Source: Streptomyces sp. RB17 (lineage in GTDB: Bacteria > Actinomycetota > Actinomycetes > Streptomycetales > Streptomycetaceae). From it: a stretch of 64,000 nucleotides of DNA. Positions 17,979 to 27,195 of this stretch are shown here, piece by piece. The notes under the pieces are model-generated. The model had not been told where the DNA came from, did no database searches, and was given only the letters and a program-made list of their open reading frames with translations. Made by a program: the position numbers and the translations under genes. The stretch lies in NCBI RefSeq assembly GCF_009604455.1, contig NZ_WEGL01000001.1:744001-808000 (forward strand), read 5' to 3'. Within the stretch, counting starts at the first letter, position 1; the number at the start of each line of letters is the position of its first letter.

Positions 17979-18263
17979 ATGGAGCTTGCCCGGGGCGCGG
18001 GCACCAGCGGCTCCGCGGCATTCCCCGAGGGAGCCGTGCACGCCCGGAACGACTACGGGACACGGGACTTCGGCGGCGCCGCCCCGCCCGAGGGGGAGCG
18101 TCACCGCTACGTGTTCACGGTCCACGCGGTGGACCAGGAGCGGCTCGGCCCCGGTCCCGACGCCTCACCCGCGGTGGTCGGTTTCCATCTGCGCTTCCAC
18201 ACCCTGGCCCGCGCCCACCTGATCGCCGAGTACGCCGCCCCGTCCGCAACGAACGCGGCCTGA
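17979..18263 (+). pseudogene. PEBP / YbhB-type (Raf kinase inhibitor-like) protein, C-terminal remnant
   Basis: The frame holds the last ~85 residues of a bacterial phosphatidylethanolamine-binding-protein homologue: PEGAVHARNDYGTRDFGGAAP, then HRYVFTVHAV and a C-terminal helix ending LIAEYAAP. Full members have about 150-180 residues with the ligand pocket formed by the missing N-terminal half. The DNA directly upstream is a terminator hairpin, so the 5' half is deleted. The ATG at 17979 is probably fortuitous. Confidence 0.7.
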
Positions 18264-18327
18264 CCCACTTCACCGCGGCGCCCGCAGAGGGGGGACGGGG
18301 TCGTCCGGCACGTGCTGCCGGCCCGGC

Positions 18328-19365
18328 TCAGGCGGCCAGCGGGTTCAGGACCAGGGGCTCGACCCGGCCCTCCAGCATGGCGCCGAGGCCCTCGGCCGCG
18401 CAGATGTCGGGCCGGTCGGCGATGTGCACCGGCATACCGGTGGCCTCCCGCAGCATCTGGTCGAAGCCGGGCAGCAGTGCCGAGCCGCCGACCATCGTGA
18501 TCCCGCGGTCGGCGAGGTCGGCGACCAGGTCGGGCGGGCAGTCGCGGAGCACCTTGCCGATGCCGTCGAGGACGGCGGTCAGCGGGGTCTGGATCGCCTC
18601 CCGCACGGTCGCGGTGTCGACGCGCACGCTGCGGGCCAGCCCGGTGGCCACGTCCCGGCCGTGGATCTCCGTGGTCTCCGGGCCCTGGGGGGTCAGCCCG
18701 TTGCCGGACAGGGCCAGTTGCAGCGGCCGTACCGACTGGCTGGGCAGCATCAGCTCGTGATCGTGCCGCAGGAGCTGCACGATCGCGTGGTCCACGGCCT
18801 CGCCGCCCACCGGGATCCGCTCGGCGGTGACGATGGACCCGAGGGAGAGGACGGCCACCTGGGTGGCGGCGGCCCCGCACACCATGATCATCGAGGCCTC
18901 GGGGCGCTCCACCGGCAGCCCGCAACCCACCGCGGCGGCGATCAGCGTGTCCACCAGCTCGACCCTCCTGGCCCCCAGCCCGACCAGCGTCTCGATGGTC
19001 GCGCGCTGGGCCAGCGGATCGGCGTCGTGCGGGGTGCAGGCCGCCGCGCGCAGCCGGAGGTTACGGCGCAGTTGACGGCGTGTCTTGTCGCCGAGCAGTT
19101 GCCGCAGCATGCGCTGGGCCATCTCGATGTCGACCACCGTGCCGCCGGAGATGGGCCGGACGACCCGGATGTACCCCGGCGTCCGTCCCGTCATCTGCTC
19201 CGCGAAGTCGCCCACTGCTATGAGCGCGCCGCTACGGGTGTTCACGGCGGCGACCGAGGGCTGGTCGACGATGAGTCCGGCGCCCTTCACATACACCCGG
19301 GTGCGGGCCGCCCCCAGGTCGACGGCGAAGTGGCAGCGGCGCAACTGCTCCAGACTGACGGTCAC
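18328..19365 (-). CDS. mbl: MreB-like actin homologue (Mbl-type)
   Basis: 345 residues from GTG at 19365, chosen over the longer open frame because GGAGG lies at 7 nt spacing. It has the actin-fold phosphate-1 loop HFAVDLGAARTRVYVKG, then IVDQPSVAAVN, and the adenosine-binding TMVGGSALLPGFDQML near residue 290. MreB-family proteins polymerise at the membrane; in Streptomyces they act mainly in sporulation-associated wall synthesis. The usual DIGGGTTDIAV phosphate-2 motif is poorly conserved (ASMIMVCGAAATQVAVLSLG), suggesting altered nucleotide handling. The Mbl name rests on remembered synteny; no mreCD genes are adjacent. Confidence 0.8.
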   Translation of the reverse strand: MTVSLEQLRRCHFAVDLGAARTRVYVKGAGLIVDQPSVAAVNTRSGALIAVGDFAEQMTGRTPGYIRVVRPISGGTVVDIEMAQRMLRQLLGDKTRRQLRRNLRLRAAACTPHDADPLAQRATIETLVGLGARRVELVDTLIAAAVGCGLPVERPEASMIMVCGAAATQVAVLSLGSIVTAERIPVGGEAVDHAIVQLLRHDHELMLPSQSVRPLQLALSGNGLTPQGPETTEIHGRDVATGLARSVRVDTATVREAIQTPLTAVLDGIGKVLRDCPPDLVADLADRGITMVGGSALLPGFDQMLREATGMPVHIADRPDICAAEGLGAMLEGRVEPLVLNPLAA

Positions 19366-19539
19366 GGCGGATCCTCCGAGTGCACGGGCCTTGGGCGCCC
19401 GCCCGGTCGGCGGGTGTCTTCCTCTCACTGCATCGTGCGCGGGACCCGGTGGCGGGCGCCTTCTGGAGGGGGCCGGGCGGGGTGCGGCCGAACGGGGGGT
19501 TTCCTGCGGCAGTCGGTGTGTCGCGTGGTCAGGAGGGGG

Positions 19540-19800
19540 TTTACGGGTCTGGCAGGGGCTGGCTGGCGGGTCAGGCGCGGGTTCGCGCGGTTGGGGGGTG
19601 CGGGGCCGGCGGGGCCGGCAGTTCAGGCAGGGTTCCGCGGGGCTGGGAGGGGTCGGCCGGTCGCGTTGGGGTCGGTGGGGTTGGCAGGGGTCCGCGGGTC
19701 AGGCAGGGCCCGTCGGTCGCGCTGGGGCCGTGGGGCTGGCGGGGGTCTGCGGGGTGGCGGGGGTCCGTCGGTCATGCCGGGGCCGCGGGGCAGGCAGGGG
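19540..19800 (+). repeat. G-rich degenerate repeat tract
   Basis: Irregular units such as GGGTCNGGCAGGG and GGCGGGGGTCCG recur with many runs of four or five Gs, all on the plus strand. The tract could form G-quadruplexes but has no regular period. Confidence 0.5.
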
Positions 19801-20152
19801 CGCCTGGAATTCGCCCACCCACGGCCTCGCGTCAGCGTCGGTTCGTGGCCGACCGTGCAGCCGGGCACCTCCCCTCCCGAGCCGGAGGGCGCGGGGCAAC
19901 CTGCCCTCGTGGAAAAGGCACCCGCCGTTCGGTGGGGGTGACCAGGAAGCCCGCCCCGGCCATCGTGCCCCCGCACTCGAGCAGGGCGTGCCAGGTGGCA
20001 CCGATCAACACCCAGGCGTGGGCTCCGGCCCGGCCGCCCCTGACGCCCAGCCCGGTCTGACCACCAACCGCCCTCTGTCGCGCCCCTGGGCGATCATCAG
20101 CCGCCCCTCCGCCCCTCCGCCGCGCCCCTCGGCGATCACCGCACCGGCCGCC

Positions 20153-20248
20153 GCAGTCACCGTCACCCCGAACGCCGGTCACGCCCTCACCCCGAACTCC
20201 GGTCACGCCCTCACCCCGAACCCCGGCCACAACCTCGCCCTGAATTCA
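20153..20248. repeat. 24-bp tandem repeat, four copies
   Basis: Four units of 24 bp (from 20153, 20177, 20201 and 20225) around GGTCACGCCCTCACCCCGAA; the middle two are nearly identical, the outer two diverged. It encodes an 8-residue repeat in shadow frames of both strands. Confidence 0.75.
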
Positions 20249-20445
20249 GGCTTCGTCACGCCCGCGTGCTCGCCGCACAGCCAAATCCCCTGCGGCGTAC
20301 CGCAACTGACACGCAGCTCCTTCACCCTGGCGGGAAGCCGCCACGACGCATTCCCGCCGCCGACGGTCAACGCCCCTGCAACACACGGCACATGACACTC
20401 GTCCCAGCACGCGACACGCTCGAACCCACACGAGAAGAGGCGTGG

Positions 20446-23400
20446 ATGACCACAGGACCAGTCAGACGCTCGGCGGCCCTGGTGGCGGTGGGGCTGTTGG
20501 GTGCCCTGCTGCCGAACGGCCCGGCCGCCGCCGCCCCGAGAACCCCCGTTCCAGACTCCGCAGCTCCCAGCGCCACCGCTCCCGGCGCCATCGCTCCCGG
20601 CGCCACCGCCCCCCGCTCCGCCGCCCCCACCACCGTCACCCTCGTCACCGGCGACAAGGTGACCGTCACCGACCTCGGGCACGGGAAGAAGACGGTCACG
20701 GTGCAGCGGCCCAAGGGGGCCACCGGAGCCGTGCGGACGCAAGCGAGCGACGGCGAGATCAGCGTCGTACCGGACGAGGCGCTGCCGTATCTGCGGGCCG
20801 GGACGCTGGACCGGCGGCTGTTCGACGTGAGCGGGCTGATCCGGCAGGGGCTGAGCGACGCCAAGGCGGACGCGACGCCGCTCATCGTGGCCTATGGCAA
20901 GGGTGCGCGGGCCGCGACCCCGGCGGGGACCGAGCGGAAGCGGAACCTGCCCAGTCTGCGTGGCGCCGCGGTCGAGGCCGGCAAGGGGCGCACCTTCTGG
21001 CGGTCGTTCACGCACCGCGACGGCGTCGCCAAGGTCTGGCTGGACGGCAGGGTGAAGGCCGACATGGCCGAGAGCAACGCCCAGATCGGCACGCAGACGG
21101 CCTGGGACGCGGGGCTCACCGGCAAGGGCGTCACGGTCGCCGTCCTCGACACCGGGGTCGACCTCGGCCACCCGGATCTCAAGGACCGGGTCAGCACCAC
21201 CAAGAGCTTCATCGACGGCGAGGAGGTCGCCGACCGCAACGGGCACGGGACGCATGTGACCTCCACCGTCGGCGGCAGCGGCGCCGCCTCCGACGGCAAG
21301 GAGAAGGGAGTCGCACCCGAGGCCACCCTCGCCGTGGGCAAGGTGCTCAGCGACCAGGGCTCGGGCAGCGAGTCGCAGATCATCGCCGGGATGGAGTGGG
21401 CGGCACGGGACGTGCACGCCCGGATCGTCTCCATGAGCCTGGGCTCGACGGAGGCCAGCGACGGCACGGACCCCATGGCCCAGGCCGTGGACACCCTCTC
21501 CCAGGAGACCGGCGCGCTCTTCGTCATCGCCGCGGGCAACACCGGCGCCCCGTCCTCCATCGGCTCGCCCGGCGCCGCCGACGCCGCCCTCACCGTCGGC
21601 GCGGTCGACTCCGCCGACCAGGCGGCCTACTTCACCAGCGCCGGACCCCGCTATGGTGACAACGCTCTCAAGCCGGACATATCAGCCCCCGGCGTCGACA
21701 TCCTCGCCGCCCGCTCCCAGCTCATCGACGGCAGCGGCTACTACACCTCCCTGAGCGGTACGTCCATGGCGACCCCGCACGTCGCCGGGGTCGCCGCCCT
21801 GCTCGCCCAGGAGCACCCCGACTGGACCGGCGCCCAGTTGAAGGACGCGCTGATGTCCAGCTCGAAGCAACTGGACGCGTCCGGCTACCTGCTGGGTGCC
21901 GGACGGGTCAGTGTGCCGGACGCCGTCAGGGCGAAGGTCACGGCCACCGGCAGCGCGGACCTCGGCTTCTACAGCTGGCCGTACGACCAGGACAGGCCGG
22001 TCACCCGGACGGTCGCCTACACCAACTCGTCCGACGAGCCCGTGCAGTTGAAGCTGTCCGTGACCGGCGCCCCGGACGGAGTCGCCACCCTCGCCGACAC
22101 CTCCCTCACCGTCCCGGCCCACGGCACCGCGTCCACCACGGTCACCGGCGACGGATCCAAGGCGCCGGTCGGTGAGACCAGCGGGCAGATCGTGGCCCGG
22201 GACCAGGCCGGGAACACCGTCGCGCACACCGCGTTCGGACTGGTCAAGGAGGAGGAGCGGTACACCCTCACGGTCCACGTCAAGGACCGCTCCGGCGCGC
22301 CCACCGCCGCCGACCTCACCGTGCAGCGGCTCACGGCGGGCGAGGACGCCGAGCCCGCCCACGTCGGCGACTCCGGCACGCTCCGGCTGCGCCTGAAGCC
22401 CGGCACGTACTCCCTCGCCACCTTCCTCGACGTGCACGGCAGCCACGGCGCCGACTCCCTCGGCCTCGGTTTCCTCGCGGCACCCGAGATCACCCTCGAC
22501 CACGACCAGGACGTCACCCTGGACGGACGGCGGCTGCGGGAGATCAAGGCCCAGGTGGACCGGCGCACCGAGACCCACCAACTCCTCATGGAGTACGACC
22601 GGCAGGCGAACGGCGCCGACCTCTTCGGCGCGGTCCAGGTGCCCCTCACCTATGACAGTGTCTTCGCCGCGCCCACGGGCAAGGTCACCCATGGCGGCTT
22701 CGAGTGCCGGACCGTGTGGCGGCTGGCCGAGCCACAGTTGCAGGTCAAGGGGGTCGGCGAGGCGACCGTCCAGTCCGGTGGCACGCTGGCCGAGGGCCGG
22801 ACCAGGCTGCCGCTCGTCGACGTCGGCGACGGCCCCTTCACCGGGGTCTCCGGCAAGGCGGTGCTCGTGCATCTCGCCGACGGCGCCGACCCGGCCGCGC
22901 TCGCCCAGGCCGCCCAGGACGCCGGCGCCAGGGCGCTGTTCGTGACGGACGACGCACCCGGCCGGCTGATGGCCTGGTGGGGCACCGAGGACAACGCCGA
23001 CCGGCCGCTGCAGATCGCCACGGTGAACACGGCGGACGCGGCCCGGTTGCGCGCGATGCGCTCGGTCGACATGACCGGCACGGCCGACTCGCCGTACGTG
23101 TACGACCTGTCCGAGGGCCACCGGGGCACGGTCCCCGACCGCGACCTCACCTACCGGCCGACCACGCATCAACTGGCCGCGGTTCACGTCAGGTTCCACT
23201 CACCGCAGCCGGTGAGCGGGGGCGAGTACCGCTACTCCCTGACCGACACCTTCCCGATCGGCCTCGGTTTCCAGGAGCGCCTCCACCTGCCGGGCGAGCG
23301 CACCGACTACGTCTCCACCGGACCCGGCCAGCTGTGGCACGAGTCCGTGGCGATCGGCGACGGCACCCTGGAGGAGCGTAGCGGACTGGTGCGGTACGAG

Positions 23401-24114
23401 GGCGGATCGCATCCGGTGCTGAACTGGTTCCGGCCCGTGTGGCACCCGTGGCTCGGCACCGGGCTCGGCTGGGGACAGCAACGCATCGGGAACCAGATCG
23501 AGTTGAACACCCCCGGCTGGGGCGACTCCGGGCCCGACCACACCGGGTTCGGCGACGTGTGGAGCGCGGACAGCGGCATGAGCCAGACCACCGCCGTCTA
23601 CCTGGACGGCACGCTCGTCGACCAGGGCCATGACTCCGCCGCGTACGTCTGGGAAGCGCCCGCCGACGAGCACACGTACAAGGTCGTCACCGACACCGCG
23701 CTCGACGCGGGGCGCTGGCCGCTGGGCTCGCGGGGGCACTCCGCGTGGACGTTCCGGTCGGCTGCGACTCCGGAGGACCACTGGACCTATCTGCCGCTGA
23801 TCAACCTCGCGTACGACGTCGACACCGACCTTGCGGGGACCGTGCGGGGTGGCCAGCGGATTCCGGTGGGGCTCGGGGCGTCGTACGTGGCGCAGGCCGC
23901 GGGGACCGGCACGTTGAGCGGGGGGCGGCTGGAGGTGTCGTACGACGACGGCAGCACGTGGCGGACCGTTTCGCTCAAGGGTGCGGGTGCCTCCTGGCGC
24001 GGCACGCTGACCGTGCCGCGTGGTGCGGCCTCCGTCTCGCTGCGGGCCTCGGCCCACGACGACAAGGGCGGGTCGGTGACGCAGGAGATCATCCGGGCGG
24101 TGGGGGTGAAGTAG
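20446..24114 (+). CDS. Secreted subtilisin-family (S8) serine protease, large multidomain
   Basis: 1222 residues from ATG at 20446 with AGAAGAGG upstream. A Sec signal peptide (RRSAALVAVGLLGALLPNG, cut near the AAAAP) is followed by an Ala/Pro-rich repeat (APGATAP-like), a propeptide, and the catalytic domain: Asp in AVLDTGVDLGHPDL near 234, His in NGHGTHV near 268, Ser in SGTSMATPHVAG near 440. The C-terminal ~700 residues form beta-rich modules, including a protease-associated-like part (KAVLVHLADGADPAALAQAA). It is expected to be an exported protease acting on extracellular proteins. No LPxTG or membrane anchor is seen. Confidence 0.92.
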   Translation: MTTGPVRRSAALVAVGLLGALLPNGPAAAAPRTPVPDSAAPSATAPGAIAPGATAPRSAAPTTVTLVTGDKVTVTDLGHGKKTVTVQRPKGATGAVRTQASDGEISVVPDEALPYLRAGTLDRRLFDVSGLIRQGLSDAKADATPLIVAYGKGARAATPAGTERKRNLPSLRGAAVEAGKGRTFWRSFTHRDGVAKVWLDGRVKADMAESNAQIGTQTAWDAGLTGKGVTVAVLDTGVDLGHPDLKDRVSTTKSFIDGEEVADRNGHGTHVTSTVGGSGAASDGKEKGVAPEATLAVGKVLSDQGSGSESQIIAGMEWAARDVHARIVSMSLGSTEASDGTDPMAQAVDTLSQETGALFVIAAGNTGAPSSIGSPGAADAALTVGAVDSADQAAYFTSAGPRYGDNALKPDISAPGVDILAARSQLIDGSGYYTSLSGTSMATPHVAGVAALLAQEHPDWTGAQLKDALMSSSKQLDASGYLLGAGRVSVPDAVRAKVTATGSADLGFYSWPYDQDRPVTRTVAYTNSSDEPVQLKLSVTGAPDGVATLADTSLTVPAHGTASTTVTGDGSKAPVGETSGQIVARDQAGNTVAHTAFGLVKEEERYTLTVHVKDRSGAPTAADLTVQRLTAGEDAEPAHVGDSGTLRLRLKPGTYSLATFLDVHGSHGADSLGLGFLAAPEITLDHDQDVTLDGRRLREIKAQVDRRTETHQLLMEYDRQANGADLFGAVQVPLTYDSVFAAPTGKVTHGGFECRTVWRLAEPQLQVKGVGEATVQSGGTLAEGRTRLPLVDVGDGPFTGVSGKAVLVHLADGADPAALAQAAQDAGARALFVTDDAPGRLMAWWGTEDNADRPLQIATVNTADAARLRAMRSVDMTGTADSPYVYDLSEGHRGTVPDRDLTYRPTTHQLAAVHVRFHSPQPVSGGEYRYSLTDTFPIGLGFQERLHLPGERTDYVSTGPGQLWHESVAIGDGTLEERSGLVRYEGGSHPVLNWFRPVWHPWLGTGLGWGQQRIGNQIELNTPGWGDSGPDHTGFGDVWSADSGMSQTTAVYLDGTLVDQGHDSAAYVWEAPADEHTYKVVTDTALDAGRWPLGSRGHSAWTFRSAATPEDHWTYLPLINLAYDVDTDLAGTVRGGQRIPVGLGASYVAQAAGTGTLSGGRLEVSYDDGSTWRTVSLKGAGASWRGTLTVPRGAASVSLRASAHDDKGGSVTQEIIRAVGVK

Positions 24115-24120
24115 CGCTCC

Positions 24121-24198
24121 GGGGGCGCGGGACGGTCGTGGCTCGGCCGCGGGTCCGTCGTGGCCGGTCGCGCAGTTCCCCGCGCCCCTTCGGGGCGC
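24121..24198. repeat. Variant dispersed repeat with terminator hairpin
   Basis: A shorter relative of the dispersed repeat (GTCGTGGCCGGTCGCGCAGT then CCCCGCGCCCC). It ends in GCGCCCC-TTC-GGGGCGC (24182-24198), a 7-bp stem closing a UUCG-type loop, directly before the convergent carboxyltransferase stop codon. It likely terminates both genes. Confidence 0.65.
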
Positions 24199-25527
24199 TC
24201 AGACGATGCCCCGGATCACCCCCAGCTCCACCAGATCCTGCGGCCGGATCCGTAGCTGCTCGGCGGTGGTCTCGACCTGGTCGGGCGGCCGTTTGAGTAT
24301 GGCGGCCGCCTGCTCCGGGGTGATCACGGAGAAGTAACTGTCCGGCGTGGCCCAGGTGTTGTCCGGTGCGGACAGCGCCAGGGCTCCACCGGAGCCGCCC
24401 TCGCCGATGACGAGCGTGGTGATCGGGACCCGGGCGGACGCCACCGCCCCGAACAGCTCCGCGATCGCCGCGCCGGCCCCCTGCCGCTCCGCCTCGGCGT
24501 CATTGGCCGCGCCCGGAGTGTCCACCAGCGTCAGCACCGGGATGTCGAGCCGGTCCGCGAGCCGGATCAGCCGGGCGGCGGTGCGGTACCCGGCGGGCCG
24601 GGTCGCGGTTCCGGTCTGCGCGGCGAACGCGACGGTACGGCCGTCACGCTCGCCGAACCCGCACAGCATGCCGTCGGTGTCGGTACCCCCGCACCGGTCC
24701 CCGCTGATGTCGCGGCGGTGGGTGAAGCAGGCGTCCAGGTAGGCCTGCGCGCGCGGGCGTTCGGCGGAGCGTGCCCGGCGGACGGCCTCCCAGCCGGTGG
24801 CGGGCAGGTCGGGGGCGCCGAGGGCCGCCGGTGCGGGAGCCTCCTGCGCGGGGGTGGTGAGCAGCCGGAGCCACTGCCCCAGCGTCTCCCGCAGTTCCTC
24901 GGGCCGTACCACCGCGTCCGCCGACCCCACGGCCACCTGGCCTTCGGCGGTGTAGGCCGCCGGGTCGGCGTCGGGCGGGCGGACCCGGGAGCCGGCGAAG
25001 CCGACCTGCGCGCCCGGCAGGGCCAGGACGACGTCCGCTCCGGCGCCGAGCGTGGCCCAGCCGCCGCCGGTCGTCGGGTCCCGCAGCACCGCGATCTGCG
25101 GCAGGCCGGCCTCCCGGGTGAGCGCCGACTGCCGGGCCACGCGCTGGAGTTGGCTCAGCGCGAGCATGCCCTCCTGCATCCGGCTGCCCCCGGTCGCGAT
25201 CAACGGCACGACCGGCAGCCGGTGTGCGCGGGCGTGGGTGTACGCCGCCTCCAGCCGGTCTCCGGTGCGCTCGCCCAGGGAGCCGCCCAGGAAGCCGAAC
25301 TCGAAGGCGATCAGCACGGCCGGGGTGCCCTCGACGCTCGCGGTGCCGCAGACCACCGACTCCTCCTCGCCGGTGCGTTCGGCGGCACGGGCGCGCGAGG
25401 CGTCGTAACCCTGCCAGCCGAGGGGGCCGTCCGGCTTCGGTCTGCCCGCTGGAGAGGGCAGCTCGCTGAAGCTTCCCGCGTCCGTGACCACGGCCAGGAT
25501 CTCCCGGGCCGAGTGGCGTTCAGACAT
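24199..25527 (-). CDS. Fused acyl-CoA carboxylase carboxyltransferase (beta-alpha fusion)
   Basis: 442 residues. The N-terminal half resembles the AccD-type carboxyltransferase (CGTASVEGTPAVLIAFEFGFLGGSLG, then GGSRMQEGMLALSQLQR), the C-terminal half the AccA type (PVLTLVDTPGAANDAEAERQG, then VIGEGGSGGALAL), ending IRPQDLVELGVIRGIV. It would transfer a carboxyl group from carboxybiotin to acetyl-CoA or another acyl-CoA. The AccD zinc finger (Cys4) is absent, and no biotin carboxylase or carrier gene is adjacent. It overlaps the upstream matB by 8 nt, so both were probably recruited to supply malonyl-CoA-like extender units. Confidence 0.8.
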   Translation of the reverse strand: MSERHSAREILAVVTDAGSFSELPSPAGRPKPDGPLGWQGYDASRARAAERTGEEESVVCGTASVEGTPAVLIAFEFGFLGGSLGERTGDRLEAAYTHARAHRLPVVPLIATGGSRMQEGMLALSQLQRVARQSALTREAGLPQIAVLRDPTTGGGWATLGAGADVVLALPGAQVGFAGSRVRPPDADPAAYTAEGQVAVGSADAVVRPEELRETLGQWLRLLTTPAQEAPAPAALGAPDLPATGWEAVRRARSAERPRAQAYLDACFTHRRDISGDRCGGTDTDGMLCGFGERDGRTVAFAAQTGTATRPAGYRTAARLIRLADRLDIPVLTLVDTPGAANDAEAERQGAGAAIAELFGAVASARVPITTLVIGEGGSGGALALSAPDNTWATPDSYFSVITPEQAAAILKRPPDQVETTAEQLRIRPQDLVELGVIRGIV

Positions 25528-27007
25528 CGGCCAGCGCCCGCTTCATGATCTTGCCCATGTCGTTGCGGGGCAGGGCGTCCAGGTAGCGGACGACACGGGG
25601 GCGCTTGTGCGGGGCGAGGCGCCGGGCGACATGGTCCGCCAACTCCTCGGCGGCGGGCGGTGCCTGAGGATCCGCCGGGACGATCCAGGCGACGATCCGC
25701 TCGCCCAGGTCCGCGTCCGGCTCCCCGGTGACGGCCGCCTCCCGCACGCCCGGGTGCTCCAGCAGCGCGTTCTCGATCTCGCCGGCCCCGATCTTGTACC
25801 CGCCGCTCTTGATCAGATCCGTGGCCTTGCGCCCGACGATCCGCACATAGCCGTCGGGCTCGCGGACGGCCATGTCGCCGGTGCGGAAGAACCCGTCGGC
25901 GGTGAACGCGGCGGCCGTGGCGTCGGGCCGGTTCAGATACTCGGTGAACAGGTTCGGTCCGCGCACCTGGATCTCGCCGACGCTCTCCCCGTCGTACGCG
26001 GTGATCGGCGTCCCGTCCTCCTCCACCAGCCGCAGCTCGACACCGGGCAGCGGCACGCCCACGGTGCCCGCGCGCGGCTCGCCGTCGGCCCGCACGCTGG
26101 TGTTCATCAGCGTCTCCGTCATGCCGTACCGCTCGATCACCCGCCGCCCGGTCGCCGCCGCGATCCGCTCGTGGTCGTGCACGGGCAGCGCGGCCGAGCC
26201 GGAGACCAGCAGCCGCGCCCGCCCGAGGGCCTCGGCCAGCTCCGGGTCGCCCGGCAGCGCCTCGGCGATGCGGTGGTACATCGTCGGCACCCCGAACAGC
26301 ATGGTCGCGCCTGCGTTCAGCTCCCGTGCCACGCCCTCGGTGGAGAACCGCCCCAGGTGCCGGACGCTGCCGCCCCGCCGCAGCGGACCGAGGATGCCCA
26401 GCACGAGCCCGTGCACATGGAACAGCGGCAGCCCCTGCACCAGCACGTCGTCCGCCGTCCACTGCCAGGCGTCGGCGAGCGCGTCCAGCGTGCCGGCGAG
26501 GGCCCGGCGGGGCAGGACGGCACCCTTGGGCGGGCCCGTGGTGCCGGAGGTGTAGACGATCAGCGCCGCGTCCTCGTCGCCGGCCGTCTCGTCCGGTACG
26601 GCGCCGGGCCCGGCGGACGCGTCCACGTCGACCCGCTCCAACGCGCCCAGTGCATCGGGGAGTTCGGCGCCCGGCGCGGCCAGCACCAGCCTCGGCGCGC
26701 TGTCGGAGACGATGTGCGCGAGTTCCTTCTCGCCCGACCTCGGGTTCAGCGGCACCGCGGCCGCCCCGGCGAGCAGCACGCCCGTCACGGCGACGGCGGT
26801 CTCCAGCTCCGGCGTGGCCCACACGGCCACCCGGCCGGCACCGCGCAGCCGGGCGGCGAGCGCACCGGCGGCCCCGGCCAGCTCGCCGTACGTCGCCGAC
26901 CGTTCGCCGAACCGCAGGGCGATCCTCCCCCAGACTTCGTCCGGGGGGACCCCCGTCTCGCTGCGCTCGCCCGGACCGTCCGTCAGAGCGGGGAAGAGGG
27001 AGGACAC
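25520..27007 (-). CDS. matB: Malonyl-CoA synthetase
   Basis: 495 residues from GTG at 27007 (GAGGA about 10 nt upstream). It is an ANL-superfamily adenylating enzyme with YTSGTTGPPKG near 165, ERYGMTETLMNTSVRADGEP, the hinge KSGGYKIGAGEIE and the C-terminal NDMGKIMK lysine. From memory it is nearly identical over most of its length to S. coelicolor MatB (SCO2444), which makes malonyl-CoA from malonate, ATP and CoA. Between SSLFPALTD and ALRFGERS it carries roughly 15-19 additional residues (GERSETGVPPDEVWG) encoded by a dispersed GC-rich element, so the start of the adenylation domain is altered though in frame. Confidence 0.92.
   Translation of the reverse strand: MSSLFPALTDGPGERSETGVPPDEVWGRIALRFGERSATYGELAGAAGALAARLRGAGRVAVWATPELETAVAVTGVLLAGAAAVPLNPRSGEKELAHIVSDSAPRLVLAAPGAELPDALGALERVDVDASAGPGAVPDETAGDEDAALIVYTSGTTGPPKGAVLPRRALAGTLDALADAWQWTADDVLVQGLPLFHVHGLVLGILGPLRRGGSVRHLGRFSTEGVARELNAGATMLFGVPTMYHRIAEALPGDPELAEALGRARLLVSGSAALPVHDHERIAAATGRRVIERYGMTETLMNTSVRADGEPRAGTVGVPLPGVELRLVEEDGTPITAYDGESVGEIQVRGPNLFTEYLNRPDATAAAFTADGFFRTGDMAVREPDGYVRIVGRKATDLIKSGGYKIGAGEIENALLEHPGVREAAVTGEPDADLGERIVAWIVPADPQAPPAAEELADHVARRLAPHKRPRVVRYLDALPRNDMGKIMKRALADV
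26921..26976. repeat. GC-rich palindromic element inside matB
   Basis: About 56 nt (minus strand: GGCGAGCGCAGCGAGACGGG, then GTCCCCCCGGACGAAG and TCTGGGGGAGGATC) with CCCCC/GGGGG stems. The motif is familiar from intergenic regions of streptomycetes. Here it is read in frame as part of the MatB N-terminus. Confidence 0.55.
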
Positions 27008-27137
27008 GCGGCGCACTCCTCACTGTCGGTTGACCGTCGCCCCCCTTCCTACACCAGGAGCCCGCTCCACGACCGTGCGACCGAGGCGGCGCCCACCCGT
27101 CTGCCGGTCCTGAACGCTTGCGACCGCGGGTGAGCGG

Positions 27138-27195
27138 TGGCCTGGCCACGCCACGCGGCGGAGCCGCACATTGATACAGCCCCGCGCCCCTCAGG
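27138..27195 (-). repeat. Dispersed intergenic GC-rich repeat, copy 2
   Basis: Reverse orientation of the 328-399 element, with the same GCGGC-TCC-GCCGC core and GCGCGGGGCTGTATCAAT. It sits at the 3' end of the MerR-PP2C gene and overlaps its last codons. Confidence 0.7.

Larger units (their letters stand above)
19366..20445. other. 1.1-kb decayed intergenic region
   Basis: No intact gene is supported on either strand. It holds a G-rich degenerate repeat tract (19540-19800), a short minus-strand trace of a trypsin-like protease N-terminus around 19900-20010, and a 24-bp tandem repeat (20153-20248). The last ~190 nt form the subtilase upstream region. Confidence 0.55.

Noticed and set aside
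19085..20395. Plus-strand coding gene in the G-rich gap
   Set aside because: Strongly biased Gly/Arg translation, no homology and no ribosome binding site.
20203..23199. Minus-strand frames of 404 and 505 residues opposite the subtilase
   Set aside because: Arg/Gly/Val-rich shadow translations with no family features; the plus strand has an intact catalytic triad.
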